Assembly: GCA_001598975.1 (NCBI GenBank)
Contig: BBXU01000066.1
Span: forward strand, 1-64,000
DNA: 64,000 nucleotides
Origin: Parachlorella kessleri
Taxonomy: Eukaryota; Chlorophyta; Trebouxiophyceae; Chlorellales; Chlorellaceae
Reading direction: 5' to 3'
The translations under genes were made by a program, and so were the position numbers. How positions within the stretch are numbered: the stretch's first letter is position 1; each line of letters opens with the position of its first letter. Positions 10,909 through 25,702 of the stretch are shown here, piece after piece. The notes under the pieces were generated by a model. The model was not told the DNA's origin and ran no database searches. It was given only the letters and a program-made list of their open reading frames with translations.

Positions 10909-13900
10909 ATGCTTTCGAGTACCGCTGGGGCTGTCCAACTACGCCTTCTGGGGCAAGCCCTCGGGGGGGCCTCTTGGAGGGGAGCCCAGGTGCTAGCATC
11001 GCTTTTCTCCACATCAAGGGCAGCGCCGCTATCTGATGAAGATAGGATCTACACCAACCTTTATGGCAGGCACGGAGGCTCGCCTGGCATCCCCGTTGCA
11101 CCTGCGCCCCCAGGACGGCTCCATCCACCTTGCCTCGATGGCTGTTGCACCTGCCCAAATTTGCTATGCGTTTACAGCGAGGCTTGTATGCCTCGTCTTT
11201 TAAGTGATCAGCAGCCTGGGGATCATGGCTAGATGTCACAGGGCATCTGTAGCATGCGGCCACATCCCCTACTCCTGGTACGCAGGCACGACCCTTTCCT
11301 GCACGGAGCCTTAAAGCGTGGGGACTGGTATAGGACGGCAGACCTGATAGCCAAGGGTCCCGAGTGGCTCATAGACCAAGTGAAGCAAAGCGGCATCCGC
11401 GGCAGGGGTGGGGCTGGGTTCTCCACCGGCATGAAGTGGTCTTTCATGCCCAAGGTGTGCAACCAGGGAGGCTGCGAGTCGGGTCTGCGCTAGTCCCTTG
11501 TGGCTGGACAAAGAGCACTGGTGCAGCTCGTGTTGCAGCAGTACCTTGTGGAAGGTAGCGACTTGGCCATCAACCATATCCCCTCAAGCCAAGCCCATCA
11601 ACAGGCCCCATGTCCCGTGCCCATGCACCGCCCATGGATTTTGCATGGTCCAGTCACTCTCTCACAAATAGCTTTTCCGCAGACGACGACCCCGGACAAG
11701 CCGCATTACCTGGTTGTGAATGGGGACGAAGGCGAGCCTGGCACAAGTAAGGACCGAGAGATCTTGCGCCACGAGCCCCACAAGCTCCTGGAGGGCATCT
11801 TGCTGGCGGGCGCCGCCATCCGCGCACGCTACGCATTTGTTTACATCAGGTGGGTGTTGTGCAAAGGGTGGCGAACCAGTCCCTCTGCCGAAACCGACTT
11901 GGTAAGTGAGGGCATGCCGTCCCTGACTGCATATCCTGCCCGGCCGCACCCCTTGTTTGCGCCGCTCAGAGTCGGGCAACTTGGCCAAGTCAGTGTGTCG
12001 GACGCTAGCAAGCCCTGACCATGGTGCAGACGCTGCTGCTGGTGTTGCTCTGATGGGCAGGGGTGAGTACCGTGACTACCGCCATGTCTTTGAGAAGGCC
12101 ATTAGCGAGGCCTACGCGGCGGGGTACCTAGGCAAGAATGCATGCGGCAGCGGCATGGACTTTGATGTGTATACCCAGCAGGGCGCGGGCGCGTACGTGT
12201 GCGGTGAGTTCGTTCTTGCCATGTCCACCCTATACGAGCGTGTGGCAGCCGGGCGTGAGTGAGGGAAGCTAAACCCGCGCGGTGGTCGGCTGCTCTGCCT
12301 TTAGTTGCTTGGTAGCAAAGGTATTTACCATTTGACAGCTTACTTATGGACATGAGTCCGACCGAGTGAGCGGCATCTGGGTTGCCTTCTTAATACTGTC
12401 CCACGCAGCCCTGGTCCTGAGAACAGAACCCTGCTCGACGGGTTGCCCAGCGCAGGCTGTCTGCATATGATGCAGCACATATGTGTGGACGAGGAGACCC
12501 AGTGTATGTTCTGCATTCCTGGCTGACATGTGCAGGGGAGGAGACAGCGCTGCTGGAGAGTATCGAGGGCAAGCAGGGGCGGCCGCGCCTCAAGCCGCCC
12601 TACCCTGCCGCCAGTGGCCTGTATGGTAAGCCAAGCAGCCAGGCAGGCAGTTGTGTGCGTAAAGATGTACCTTGGCCGCTGCCGAGGCGTGGGAGGAGCT
12701 GCCAGTGTGTCTTCCTGACAATCAGAAGGCCAGTGTTTGCTATTGGGAATATGTAATGGTGGCAGGTAGTGCAAACTGCGAGTGAAGGGTGAACTGTACC
12801 GACAGGGCTGGATGCAGTGGGCTCCTAGTCTTGCCTGCTGAAGTAACTTCTGATGCAGTAGTTCTCTCCCCGAGACAAGCTTGCATTACTCTGGTCACGT
12901 GCAACAGGTCTGGTGATGCTGGTGCATTTTACTGCTGGCATTCTGTGTGCAGGCTGCCCCACCACCATCAACAATGTGGAGACCATCAGCTCCATCCCCG
13001 CCATCCTCAAGAGGGGCCCTTCCTGGTATGCCTCCATTGGCAGGCCCAACAACACAGGGACCAAGCTCTTCTCCATTAGGTGGGTGTGGTGACCGCACAC
13101 AAGGTTCTACCCTGGGGCTTGCAGTCTCTTGCTGGCAGGCCAGGCTAGCGCAGTGCCCAATTGGGTAGCTGTCCTGCTACATTAAGTTCGCCTACCGCCC
13201 ATCCTGCAGTTGTAAGCCGTATGCTTTAAGCTAGCGCTCGCAAGCAGGAGGCACAGGAGGGAGGCCTTGAGCTTAAGTGTGACAGCCTGCAGTAAAGGGT
13301 GAGTAGCTATGTCAAACCTCTTCTTCCGGAGTCCCTTCACCGGCTGCCGCTGATGCTGCTGTGCAGTGGTCATGTGAACCGGCCCTGCACTGTGGAGGAG
13401 TCCATGAGCATACCACTGCGGGAGCTGCTCGAGAAGCATGCAGGTGAGCGCAGCAGGCGCAGTGCCGCAGACATACTAGCTGCTGGTTTACCAACTTTGC
13501 TGCCACTCAAAACTCCCGCAGCAGTAGGCAGGGCAGCAGCTGCCCTGCGGTACTTGCCGACTGAGGAACGAACACCTACGACAGACCGACTGGTGAGGAC
13601 CGCTGGGCGCGACACTTAAAGCTTAAAGCTTGGCGGAGTTGCCTTCCTGAGCAACGCGGCGTATAAGCAGTACATGTCCGGCCTATTTCCTCGCAACCTG
13701 CAACTACTGGCAACGACTGGCAACCAGAGAATAGGCCGGACAGGATTTGCCTATACGCCGTGTTGCTCAGGAAGGCGACTCCGCCAAGCTGTGTCGCGCC
13801 CAGCGGTCCTCACCAGTCGGTCTGTCGTAGGTGCCCCTCAGTCGGCAAGGAACTGCCGAAGGGCCCTGCCTACTGCTGTGTAAGTCCTGAAGAGCAGCTA

Positions 13901-15744
13901 GGCGGCGTAGCGGGACCCGTTGCTTGGCCGCTGACAACCTGGCCGAGGATGATACCTGTCGTACACTGCTGGCTCCACCTGCAGGGGGTGTGCGTGGCGG
14001 GTGGGACAACTTGCTGGCGCTGATACCAGGGGGGTCCTCATGTCCCCTCATCACCAAAGACAGTGAGTCTTTTGTTGCTTGCGGGCACGGACACTGCCAG
14101 CTGCTTTAGGCGATCTTTTTGTGTGTGCGCAGCTTTCACATTGGTGACCCCGCTGGGTAGCCGCCCCTGTCGTCAGGCTGCTTGGTGTGATAGTTTTCTG
14201 CTGCTGAAGTCGATGCCCTGTGTTGTTTCTACCCAGTCGTTCGTGCTGGGTTGGTCAGCAAGGCTTCCCTGTAGCTGAGAGCTCAACAGCCCAGGTCACA
14301 TGGCGCTGTAGCTGCATGCTGTATACTATGCTCATGCTAACTATGCTCCCCTGCCATCTCCTGCAGCGTGTGAGGAGGTGCTGATGGATTATGACAGCCT
14401 TCAGTCGGCGGGCACCTACCTTGGCACGGGCGCGGTGATCGTGATGGACAAGTCGACAGATGTGATTGAAGCCATCCGCAGGTGTGGGAGCACTGGCCCA
14501 GCGCTGGTGGTTGTTGGGCAGCGCAGCGCAGCACAGACATCTCATCCCTGAGCTTTGACCTCATCCAGCAGAGGTGCTGTGCGGCTGCCGAGCATGTGCG
14601 CATCTGCTGCATGCTGCATCACTGCCTGGCGGTGACAGAGTTCTGCATGGCGGCAGGCTGCAGCTTGCTGGGTGCCATGCTGGGCGCCGTCGCCGTCTGA
14701 CCTTGCCTGTTGCCCATCTGTTGGATGATGGTGTTTGGCAGGCTGAGCTGGTTCTACAAGCACGAGAGCTGTGGACAGTGCACGCCATGCCGCGAGGGCA
14801 CAGGCTGGCTGTGGGACATCCTCACGCGCATCCAAGCAGGGGAGGCCGATGAGGGGGAGATAGACATGGCCATCCAGATCAGCAAGGTAGGGAGTCCAGC
14901 CTGGCAGCCCACCTGCCTGCCTGCCTTCCCGTCCCTCGCTGCGGGGCTTCATTGTAGCTGTCTGCACCCTGGCTCCAGTGCCAGCATTAGACACAGGCCT
15001 GGAGTTGCACCCCAGAGGAGCATAGGCATGGCCTGGCGGAAGCTGCTGCACACAAAAGGGAGGCCACATGCTGCCTCCCGCAGCCCAGTGCAGTTCGGTG
15101 GGGGCTGCATTAGCTCGGTTCGCTGCGGTCCACTTGCACTAACCCTACCTTCTTGCCACTGGGCGCAGATCATTGAGGGCCACACGATCTGCGCGCTGGG
15201 CGATGCCGCGGCCTGGCCAGTGCAAGGCCTGGTCAAGAACTTCCGCCCCCTTCTAGAGCAGCGCATTTGTGAGCGCCAAGACCTGAGGATGAAGGTGGGC
15301 ACTGCTCTGACTGGAACAAGCGCTTCCTCTCTGGTTCTATTGCTCACTGGGTGTGTTCCTGCCATTCGGACAGCGTGTGTAATGCGTGGCAGGGCTGGTG
15401 TGACGCACTCACTGACAGCTTTGAGCTCTGCATGGGAGCCATGCGGGTACAGCCACAGCGCAGCCAACCAGCGGACAGGATGGACCAGAATTACCATGCA
15501 ATCTTGATGGTGGATTGATTTGCTGATCTTGGCACGCATGTATACATGCCTTGACCTGCTGGGAGGATGTTGGGCTACCACGCATTCCTGCAGTCAGCCT
15601 AGATCAATGCAGCACCCCAGGGTCTGCTCCTCACACACTCACCGCCTGTGTGTTCAGGGCCAGCTGCCTCCCCTGGAGGACCTGCACCGCAAGCCTGCCA
15701 GCAGGACAGGGCTCACCATCCCCGCAGGGCAGCATGCTTGCTGA
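10909..15744 (+). CDS. NDUFV1: NADH:ubiquinone oxidoreductase 51-kDa flavoprotein 1 subunit (complex I), mitochondrial
   Basis: Twelve exons: 10909-11069, 11286-11454, 11683-11849, 12061-12203, 12536-12625, 12953-13079, 13367-13443, 13985-14062, 14367-14481, 14742-14886, 15169-15294, 15658-15744, giving 494 residues. An Arg/Ser/Ala-rich presequence (about residues 1-40) precedes [15 protein letters not shown]. Key parts are the FMN/NADH site [14 protein letters not shown] (from residue 92), [34 protein letters not shown] and the 4Fe-4S cluster N3 ligands Cys386, Cys389, Cys392 ([12 protein letters not shown]) and Cys432 (HTICALGD). It accepts electrons from NADH in the matrix arm of complex I. 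Intron 1 must use a GC donor (AG|GCACGG at 11070) because no GT fits; a GCAGGCACG repeat spans both splice sites. Intron 5 holds a dispersed repeat and intron 7 a large fold-back element. The last exon (29 codons) is the least certain. Confidence 0.96.
12758..12817 (+). repeat. Dispersed introner-like repeat, copy B (NDUFV1 intron 5)
   Basis: It begins GGTGGCAGGTAGTGCAAACT and ends ACCGACAGGGCTGGATGCAG. It is sense to the gene and sits 132 nt after the donor at 12626. Confidence 0.85.
13519..13878. mobile_element. Fold-back (MITE-like) element in NDUFV1 intron 7
   Basis: Two arms of roughly 160 nt are near-perfect inverted copies. The left arm starts CAGCAGTAGGCAGGGC at 13519 and the right arm ends with its complement GCCCTGCCTACTGCTG at 13878. 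Shared internal blocks include CACCTACGACAGACCGACTG, TGGTGAGGACCGCTGGGCGC, CCTTCCTGAGCAAC and GTCCGGCCTATT. The loop, about 40 nt near 13690-13730, contains two copies of ACTGGCAAC. It lies entirely inside the intron and codes for nothing recognisable; open frames on both strands mirror each other because of the palindrome. No clear target-site duplication was found by eye. Confidence 0.85.
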
Positions 15745-16735
15745 CCAACCCCTCAGCAACCACGACGTAGTCGCCCGTGCCCGGAAGGCAGGCGTGTGCG
15801 CGAGTGCAAGGTGCTGGGCTTATGTCACACCATGGCAGGCTCAGGGCAGTAGCCAGGGCCATGATGATGTGATATGTGTGAGGATATTGTTAGCAAAGTC
15901 TGCAGCTGGCGTATGGAACTCAGGACAGTACTCCCATGCTATAAACGTATACGCTCAACAGAAGCGAACTAAATGAGGTTCAAGCAAAAGCATGCCCTTC
16001 CCTGCTGGCATGTGCCTGCCACTGTGCTCGCTTCAATGTTGGCACTTTTGTCATATCAACGCAAGCTTGTACGTTACCTTCTTTGCTGGCCTGCTGACAC
16101 AATGCTCAAGTGTCTATGCATGTTACCGCTCTGTTTACTCTGCGTTTCTGATGGACATTGTTAAATGTCAACGTTACACTCTCCGTTCTTTGTGCACTGC
16201 GACCTTGGCGGTACTCCCAGCGCCACGCTGCTGTGCCCAGTGCTGCCCACGTTGCAGCGGAGCAGACTGCCAATCTGGGTAAATGGCCTAAGCCTGTCGT
16301 GAAGCGTGATGCCCTCGACCCGACCTCGACCTCAACCCACTTGCATGCCCACTTGAGAGCACATGAGTACATTCCCGCCGGCGCGCCCTGTGACGCATGG
16401 CGCGCTCGTCCGGTATGGGACCACCCAACCCAAGGCCCAGGTTCCTCAGCGGTGCTGCCGACTGGTATGAAAGATCCGGCTGTATAGAGGTGCCGGCAGC
16501 CCTTCATGGAGACGTTGCCCCGCGCCCATGACCCCGCACGCGAGGTTACAGCTGGTAGTACTTCAATCGCTGTCCTGTCTCATAGGCAAGTACCAAGCTG
16601 CCGTATGTAAATGTGCGGCAGTCATGCAACTGAGAGCTGTGATTCTTGCAACGAGCAAGCACATGCGCATCAGTCAACTGCTGTCAGCCCCTCACCAACT
16701 CTCACCCGTGTGTTCCTGGTCTTGCTGCTGTGCAG
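15745..16735. other. Region between NDUFV1 stop and first secure exon of the next gene
   Basis: It must hold the NDUFV1 3' untranslated region, the promoter of the next gene and probably a short exon coding a signal peptide. I could not pick that exon. One phase-compatible candidate is a mini-exon ending at the GT at 16412-16413, but it lacks a hydrophobic signal. Confidence 0.4.
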
Positions 16736-18211
16736 GCACCTTGGCGGCTAGGACGCCTCGCCAGCTGTTGGCACAAACAGTTCCCTACACATCCGTGGCC
16801 ACCGTCTACAACGATGGACTGATGGAGACCGGCTGGCACAGCTGGTCCTGGGGCATGGACTACTATAACCAGAAGTCCACCGCAGTCCACATGGATGGCA
16901 GCAGGAGCTCACTCTGCATGCAGGTGGGGTTACTGTGCAAGAAGCTTGGTCCCGCACACTGCTGCTGTTCAGCCCCCTGCTCCACTAAATCTGTCCACGC
17001 ATGCCCACCAACTCACACCACTCAGCCTTAGTCCCCCCACCCCCTGCCCCACCCCACCCACTCGGTTGGTGCACTGCAGGTGCAACCCTTTGGCGCGCTG
17101 TCACTGCGCAGCGGCATGCCCTTCACGCTTGATGGCACGCTTGGCTTCTACATGCGCGGCAGCAACATGACAGCAGACCCAACAGCTGGCAGTCCGCCAT
17201 CCAGTCAAGGCAGCCAGCAGCCATATGGCCTGGGGGACTTAGAAGTGCAGTTTGAGTCCTCCTCACCCTCGATGTATACCATATCCCAGAGCTTCACCCT
17301 CAGGTATGTGTCAAATTCTGGTGGCAGGCAATGCGGACAGAGGAGCGGAGGTTAACTGTACTGATAGGACTGGGTGCAACGCATGCTTTGGGGTTGGGAC
17401 CTGCCTTCTGAGCCAGTTGGCCTCTCCCGTGGCAAGATAAGACCGGAAGCAGGTGAAGCAGGAACCCAAGTATGCCTCGGGTTGAATCTGCCATGTTGAG
17501 ACGGGCCAGTAGAAGCTCACCATACTGGATAACCGCAGCGCTCTGTTGACACATAGAGCGTGCTGCTGGGAAAGCACAGGCTATCCTAGCCTAGCCCAGT
17601 ACTGAGGAACTGGCGAGCATGTGGCCGCTGTACAGGGAATTGCTTGCGAACCAAGCCCCCTCTGGAGCTGATAAGGCTACCTGGGCCAATGACACACTTG
17701 CGGCCATGCAGGCAGGACAATGGACGGCTTTCAAGGTAGGCAGCATACGCTCATTGGTGCCTGGAGTTTGATTAGCATGGGTGGCAGGTAGTGCGGACAG
17801 GGAGTGAGAGTTGAGCTGGGCTGACAGGGCTGGATTTGATTGCCACTTGGGAGACTTGCGGCAGCATGGTCAGGTGGCGGTATGCTGCCAGACTAGGCTA
17901 GACTAGCTTAGGTGGTGCTCCCTTAGCGTGGCCGCTGTCAAACCCAAACGGGCCATTGTCAGCTGCGCTCTATTGGTGGTGTTTCTGGACTCGATAACTC
18001 AAGAGAGCTTTCTTCACTAGACCTCACACATTGCTTATCTATCGCATTAGCGCAGGTTTTCATGCGCTCTTTCGTGCCCCCTACCCTCAACGCCAAGTTC
18101 GACCGCATCACCCTTGGACCCTGCCTCCAGAAGCAGACTGGCAGCAGCTGCCCTGTGGCAGGCGACCTGGCTTTCTGCATGGACAAGGTTGTGATGGTGA
18201 CCCTCACATGA
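16736..18211 (+). CDS. Putative secreted carbohydrate-binding-like beta-sandwich protein (5' exon missing)
   Basis: Four joined exons: 16736-16923, 17080-17303, 17600-17735, 18056-18211. Phase is consistent throughout, and the first secure exon needs one base from an upstream exon. The protein has VYNDGLMETGWHSWSWGMDY near its start, then SLCMQVQPFGALSLRSGMPF, GTLGFYMRG, LGDLEVQFESSSP, later KFDRITLGP and AFCMDKVVMVTLT at the end. This 'trailing W.WSWG ... GALSLR ... FDRI ... D.V.LV' layout resembles beta-sandwich carbohydrate-binding modules found in extracellular proteins of algae, fungi and bacteria. A catalytic domain is absent. Likely extracellular, but the signal peptide has not been located. 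The specific family and ligand are not recognised. Both middle introns contain a sense copy of the dispersed repeat. Confidence 0.6.
17320..17378 (+). repeat. Dispersed introner-like repeat, copy C
   Basis: It starts GGTGGCAGGCAATGCGGACA and ends CTGATAGGACTGGGTGCA, 16 nt after the splice donor at 17304 and sense to the host gene. It is the most diverged of the intronic full-length copies. Confidence 0.75.
17779..17836 (+). repeat. Dispersed introner-like repeat, copy D
   Basis: It starts GGGTGGCAGGTAGTGCGGAC and ends GCTGACAGGGCTGGATTT, 43 nt after the donor at 17736 and sense to the host gene. The 3' GCAG of other copies is lost here. Confidence 0.8.
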
Positions 18212-18601
18212 TGCGGCAGCCGCAGAGCTGTGGAGACTGCGGGGCTGGGATGCCCTTTGCCGAGTTAAGGCCATTGCTGAGCACAAACATGGCAAGCAGG
18301 TCTGCAACCGCTGCTGGTGTTACCCTGGTCCGATCCTGATGTAAACTGAAGGATCTCGATAAAAGAAAATACTGAGCTAAGGAGCACGGCCAGGGATGCG
18401 AGACACCCTGTCATGTGTGATAGCCACAGTCATAAAAAAAACCTGGTTGGGACGCAGCAGCTGGCAGAGCAGGCTGGAGGAGACCTTGCCACCAAGTGGA
18501 GGCCAAGAACCCAGTGTGCCGTAAAGCACGCCTGAACGAATAAGTAATCGCCGTACCGCCGCATACTGGCTGTCAACAGCCGCTGCCTGCCGTCCTGGTA
18601 G
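18212..18601. other. Convergent 3' spacer, carbohydrate-binding-like gene / PurD
   Basis: A TGTAA at 18340-18344 lies 129 nt after the plus-strand stop and is the usual polyadenylation motif of chlorophytes, so it may end that transcript. No coding exon is seen. Confidence 0.5.
18340..18344 (+). terminator. Candidate TGTAA polyadenylation motif
   Basis: TGTAA lies 129 nt downstream of the stop at 18211 in the short convergent spacer. The motif is known for chlorophyte mRNAs; the assignment is by position only. Confidence 0.35.
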
Positions 18602-22209
<3,608 letters not shown>

Positions 22210-24615
22210 ATGGATCTCCAGGCACTCGAGTACACTCGGGAGCATTACGACCGACACGCGGGCCAGTATGCTGACAGCAGGGAGGCTCTCGCTGCACGGG
22301 CCATGGGACCTGGCGCTCCCTTGAAGAAGTTTCACAACCAAATCAAGCGGCAGCTCATACAGAGGTGGGAGGTCGGCTTCTACCGTGAGTCACTTGCCAT
22401 AGAGGTATTCTGCAAGCACCTGGTTTCTGACAGGTATGGACACTGCTTCATGGCACACCGGCAAGGCTGAGTGCTGCAGGTTTGCCAGGGGAGCGCCTCG
22501 GCTCCTTGACCTCTGCTGCGGCCGTGGCGGCGACATTTGGAAGTGGATAGATGCAGGCATACACTATGTTAAGGGTATTGACCTGTCAGAGGCCGAGGTG
22601 CAGGAGGCCTGCAAGAGGTGGGGCCGTCACAAGAGAGGAGGAGCGTTTGCACTTCGGCGAGGGGGGCAGGCGAGGGGGCAAGAGAGAGTTAGCTGTGGGT
22701 ATGTGGCAAGCCGCAACGCTTCCTGCACAGCAAATGGAAAGTCAAGCCCCAGCCGCTCTAAGCTGACGCCAGCGCTACCTCCTCGTCACCTGCAGGTTTG
22801 CAGAGGCGGTTGAGAAGCGGCAGGGTAACCTGGCGCTGAATTGTGACTTTGTAGCCACACCAAACCTTGGCATCTCAGAGTGGCGTGAGGAGGAACCGTA
22901 CGACGTGGTCACCTGCATGTTTGCCATCCACTACTTCTTTGTGTCTGAGCCGGCCTTGAAGCAGGTGCGGTGGGTTCCAGAACTGTGAAGTATCTATGCA
23001 AGGTTGGTAAGGCCGTGGGAGAGCACTCCCCACACCCAACGGCTGGATTCACTGGTGGGGAGACGCGCTGCTTGGTCGGGAGGGTTGTTGAGTTGCAGGA
23101 TAGCAAATCTTAAGGTGTGTGGGCCTGGGTTAGCAGTCAATCGGCCCGTTAATCTAAGCGCGTGTGCCCGTGCAGTTCTTGCACAATGTCGCCATCAATC
23201 TTAAGGATGGGGGCTATTTCATCGGCACAGTGCCTGATGGCAAGCGCATCAATGCGTGCATCAAGGACAGCAAAGTGTACAGCAGACCCATGCTGCACAT
23301 AGAGGCGCACTGGGTGGGCCAGCCACAGTGCTTTGGGAGTCCCTACATCTGCTCCATTGGCGACACAGTGACCTCAGGTGAGCAGGCGGGGAGCTTACTT
23401 ATGTAGCAGCCGTTGGCTGCCGCCATGTCAGTGGTGATGGTGCAAAGTACCAATGCCAGCAAGCATTGCGGAACTGGCGTGCTTAGCATGCACGGTCGCA
23501 TGCAACCCACCATTGTACGCTTCATGCGGCAATGTGTATGTGTGTGTGGACGGCATGCAAGGGCCCTTGCTTGTTTGCATATGCTCGTAGGGGCTGGCGA
23601 CATTGGCAGCTCAGGGTCCCTAGAGTACTTGGTGTACTTCAATGCACTGGAGGGGGTGGCGGCCAAGTATGGCTTGCGGCTGGTCACAGACTACGGGGAC
23701 CCCGCGCTTAATGCCATGTTTGAGTGGGTGAGCATGTGACAGACAACTTTGCTTGATTCCCGCGGCCAATCTTCTGCAGGGTTTGAACTCATCCGCTTCT
23801 AGCCTGTGTGTCATCAACGGCTTGCACCAGAGTTGCATTGTGCCCTGCCCACTGGCTTGTCCTTGTCGTTAGCCGGGTGGTCATGGCCTGCTTGGGTAGC
23901 ACAGTGCATGCTTTTGCTATGGCTGGATCCCACAGTGTCTGCGCTGCCCTAACCTGCGTTCTCCTGGCTCTACAGGAGGACTCGCACAAGGGCTTCAAGC
24001 ACTTCTGGCCAAGGTTCCCACCAGAGAGCGACCCCAGCTTGACACGGGCCAGCGCCATCAATGTGGCATTTGTGTTCCAGAAGGTCACCGAAAAGCCGGG
24101 GCTCGCCCTGGTAGCTGATACACATGCTGCATCTAAGCAGGATGTGCAGCAGGGAGAGCAGCAGCAGCAGCAGCAGCGGAAACATGAGCGATTGCCAGAC
24201 GCAGCAGCAGCGCCTGCAGGTATGCGCAAGGGCTACGGTGCAAATCACAAGGCGAGCTGTGTCTACTGCCTCCCGACGCACTACCTGCACCTTCCACTGA
24301 CGCTTCCAGTTTTCATGCAGCACTCCGACTCCGCCGTCCTGGTTGCACTAAACTGGTGCAGGCAAGCGGGCACGCTTGGAAGATGCACCGGGCGACAGTC
24401 TAACGCAGCCGCCAGCGGCAGATGGTGCTGCCCATGTGGGGCAGGCTGGTGTTGGTGGGGCAGCCGCAGCAGCACCGGCATTGGTGGCAGGGAAAGGCAC
24501 AGATGGACAGCAGGGAGAGCAGGAGACGCAGCGAGATGGTGGCGTTGCGCGGCAGGAGTATAAGCGGCCCACAGCACGGAGACGTGTCAACGGGGGAGTT
24601 GGAAGTACACAATAG
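22210..24615 (+). CDS. mRNA cap guanine-N7 methyltransferase
   Basis: Seven exons: 22210-22364, 22480-22617, 22796-22964, 23176-23377, 23591-23727, 23976-24219, 24362-24615, giving 432 residues. Family marks are REHYDRHAGQ, KKFHNQIKRQLIQRF, the SAM-binding motif LLDLCCGRGGDIWKW (residues 60-74), GIDLSEAEVQEACKR, YDVVTCMFAIHYFF (from residue 133), GGYFIGTVPDG and LEYLVYFNALEGVAAKYGL. It would methylate N7 of the 5' guanosine cap in the nucleus, like Abd1/RNMT. The C-terminal 100 residues are an extra low-complexity tail: a Gln run, then GKRARLEDAPG, which may be a nuclear localisation signal, then Ala/Gly-rich sequence. The tail joins in phase but is poorly conserved, so its last exon is less sure than the rest. 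Confidence 0.94.
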
Positions 24616-24744
24616 CTTCTTGGGGTGGTTGTAGGCAGCAGTCAATATGGTTGCAGCTTGAGGCAGGCGGGCACCAGTCCCAGTGACAAGACGAGCGCAT
24701 AGTAGTGCTAGATAGACCATATCTCGAACTAATAGTATGAGCAT

Positions 24745-24805
24745 GGGTGGCAGGTAGTGCGAACAGGAAGTGAGAGTTAAGCTGGGCTGACAGGGCTGGA
24801 TGCAG
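24745..24805 (+). repeat. Dispersed introner-like repeat, copy E
   Basis: It runs GGGTGGCAGGTAGTGCGAAC ... GCTGACAGGGCTGGATGCAG. Similarity to copy F continues a further 20 nt or so (AATGTGCCTG), showing that the element is longer than the 61-nt core. Confidence 0.85.
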
Positions 24806-24880
24806 AATGTGCCTGGAGTCTAGTCGAACTAATAGTATGCCCATATACAACTCAAACTTCAGGCAAGACTCAGGCTCATT

Positions 24881-24945
24881 CTGCATCCAGCCCTGTCAGT
24901 CCAGTCCAGGCCAGCTCTACTCCCTGTTCGCACTTCCTGCCACCC
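24881..24945 (-). repeat. Dispersed introner-like repeat, copy F (inverted relative to E)
   Basis: Read on the minus strand it runs GGGTGGCAGGAAGTGCGAAC ... ACTGACAGGGCTGGATGCAG. With copy E it forms an inverted pair separated by 75 nt. Confidence 0.85.
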
Positions 24946-25185
24946 ATGCTAACAACTGTGACAAGCAGGTTGGGTGCACTGTGGGCCTGACGCCGCATGC
25001 TGGCATAAAACCGAGTTTGTACTTGCACGCCGCCTGGGTGCTACTTGACTTGTAATGTTTCTATTCCAAGTTTCAGGATACAAGGGCTTGGCAACATCGT
25101 GACTGGGTCCACATGACGCCTTTCTGGAATACCCAGGCGGGCGAGTCGGCATAGGAATCACTTCAGGAAAGACACAGAGCATAGC

Positions 25186-25228
25186 TGCATACAGCCCTGC
25201 CAGTCCAGTTCGCCCCCACAGCCACTGC
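25186..25228 (-). repeat. Dispersed introner-like repeat, copy K (degraded)
   Basis: The minus strand shows TTGGCAGTGGCTGTGGGG, then CGAACTGGACTGGCAGGGCT. The order of motifs is kept but the spacing is shortened. Confidence 0.45.
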
Positions 25229-25702
25229 CAATAACGGGACGACACGTGATCTGGCGCTGCTGGATGTCTGCGACAGCAACATCATTGATTGTTTAACGGT
25301 ACCCAGGCGAATTGGTAGAGGGAATGGAGGTAAGGCGTTTTCGGCTGACCCGCACGAGATGACTAAGGGGTATGCCGTACCCAGCCGCGGCCCTTAGCAA
25401 ACGGAAACGTGCATCCGCCAAACGCGCTTACCAAATGTCGCCATACAGGCCGAGCAGGGAGCGTAACCGTTTCTTAAGTTTCATTTGCCGTCATAGGCTG
25501 GCTGTGTAAAGTTGCCCCAGCCGCCCGCCGCCTCCCAGCTGCTTCAGCGTAGCTGCACAAGGGCTTGGTCAGACGCCTAACGCGAATAACGAACCGTCGC
25601 ACAATAGAAGGTGGCAAGCTTGTCACGAGGTTGCTATTCACTCCGGAATCCACCCACTGTACACATCCTTGCGTGTTGGCACTCTCAGCCGCCACAGGAG
25701 CT

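Larger units (their letters stand above)
24616..25702. other. Intergenic region rich in dispersed repeats
   Basis: Lies between the cap methyltransferase stop and the F-box gene start. It holds two opposite-facing copies of the dispersed repeat (24745-24805 and 24881-24945) and a degraded third (25186-25228). No coding exon chain was found. Confidence 0.6.

Noticed and set aside
13299..13883. Similar open frames on both strands in the NDUFV1 intron (shared [13 protein letters not shown])
   Set aside because: They mirror each other because the region is a palindrome; no transposase or other domain is recognisable.
14710..15507. Single 265-codon open frame
   Set aside because: Only its first part is a real NDUFV1 exon; the rest is intron read-through, since phase-correct splice sites at 14887 and 15169 restore the conserved Fe-S region.
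16102..16164. Short hydrophobic frame (MLKCLCMLPLCLLC) as signal-peptide exon for the carbohydrate-binding-like gene
   Set aside because: It ends in a stop without a convincing phase-1 donor, so the join could not be supported.
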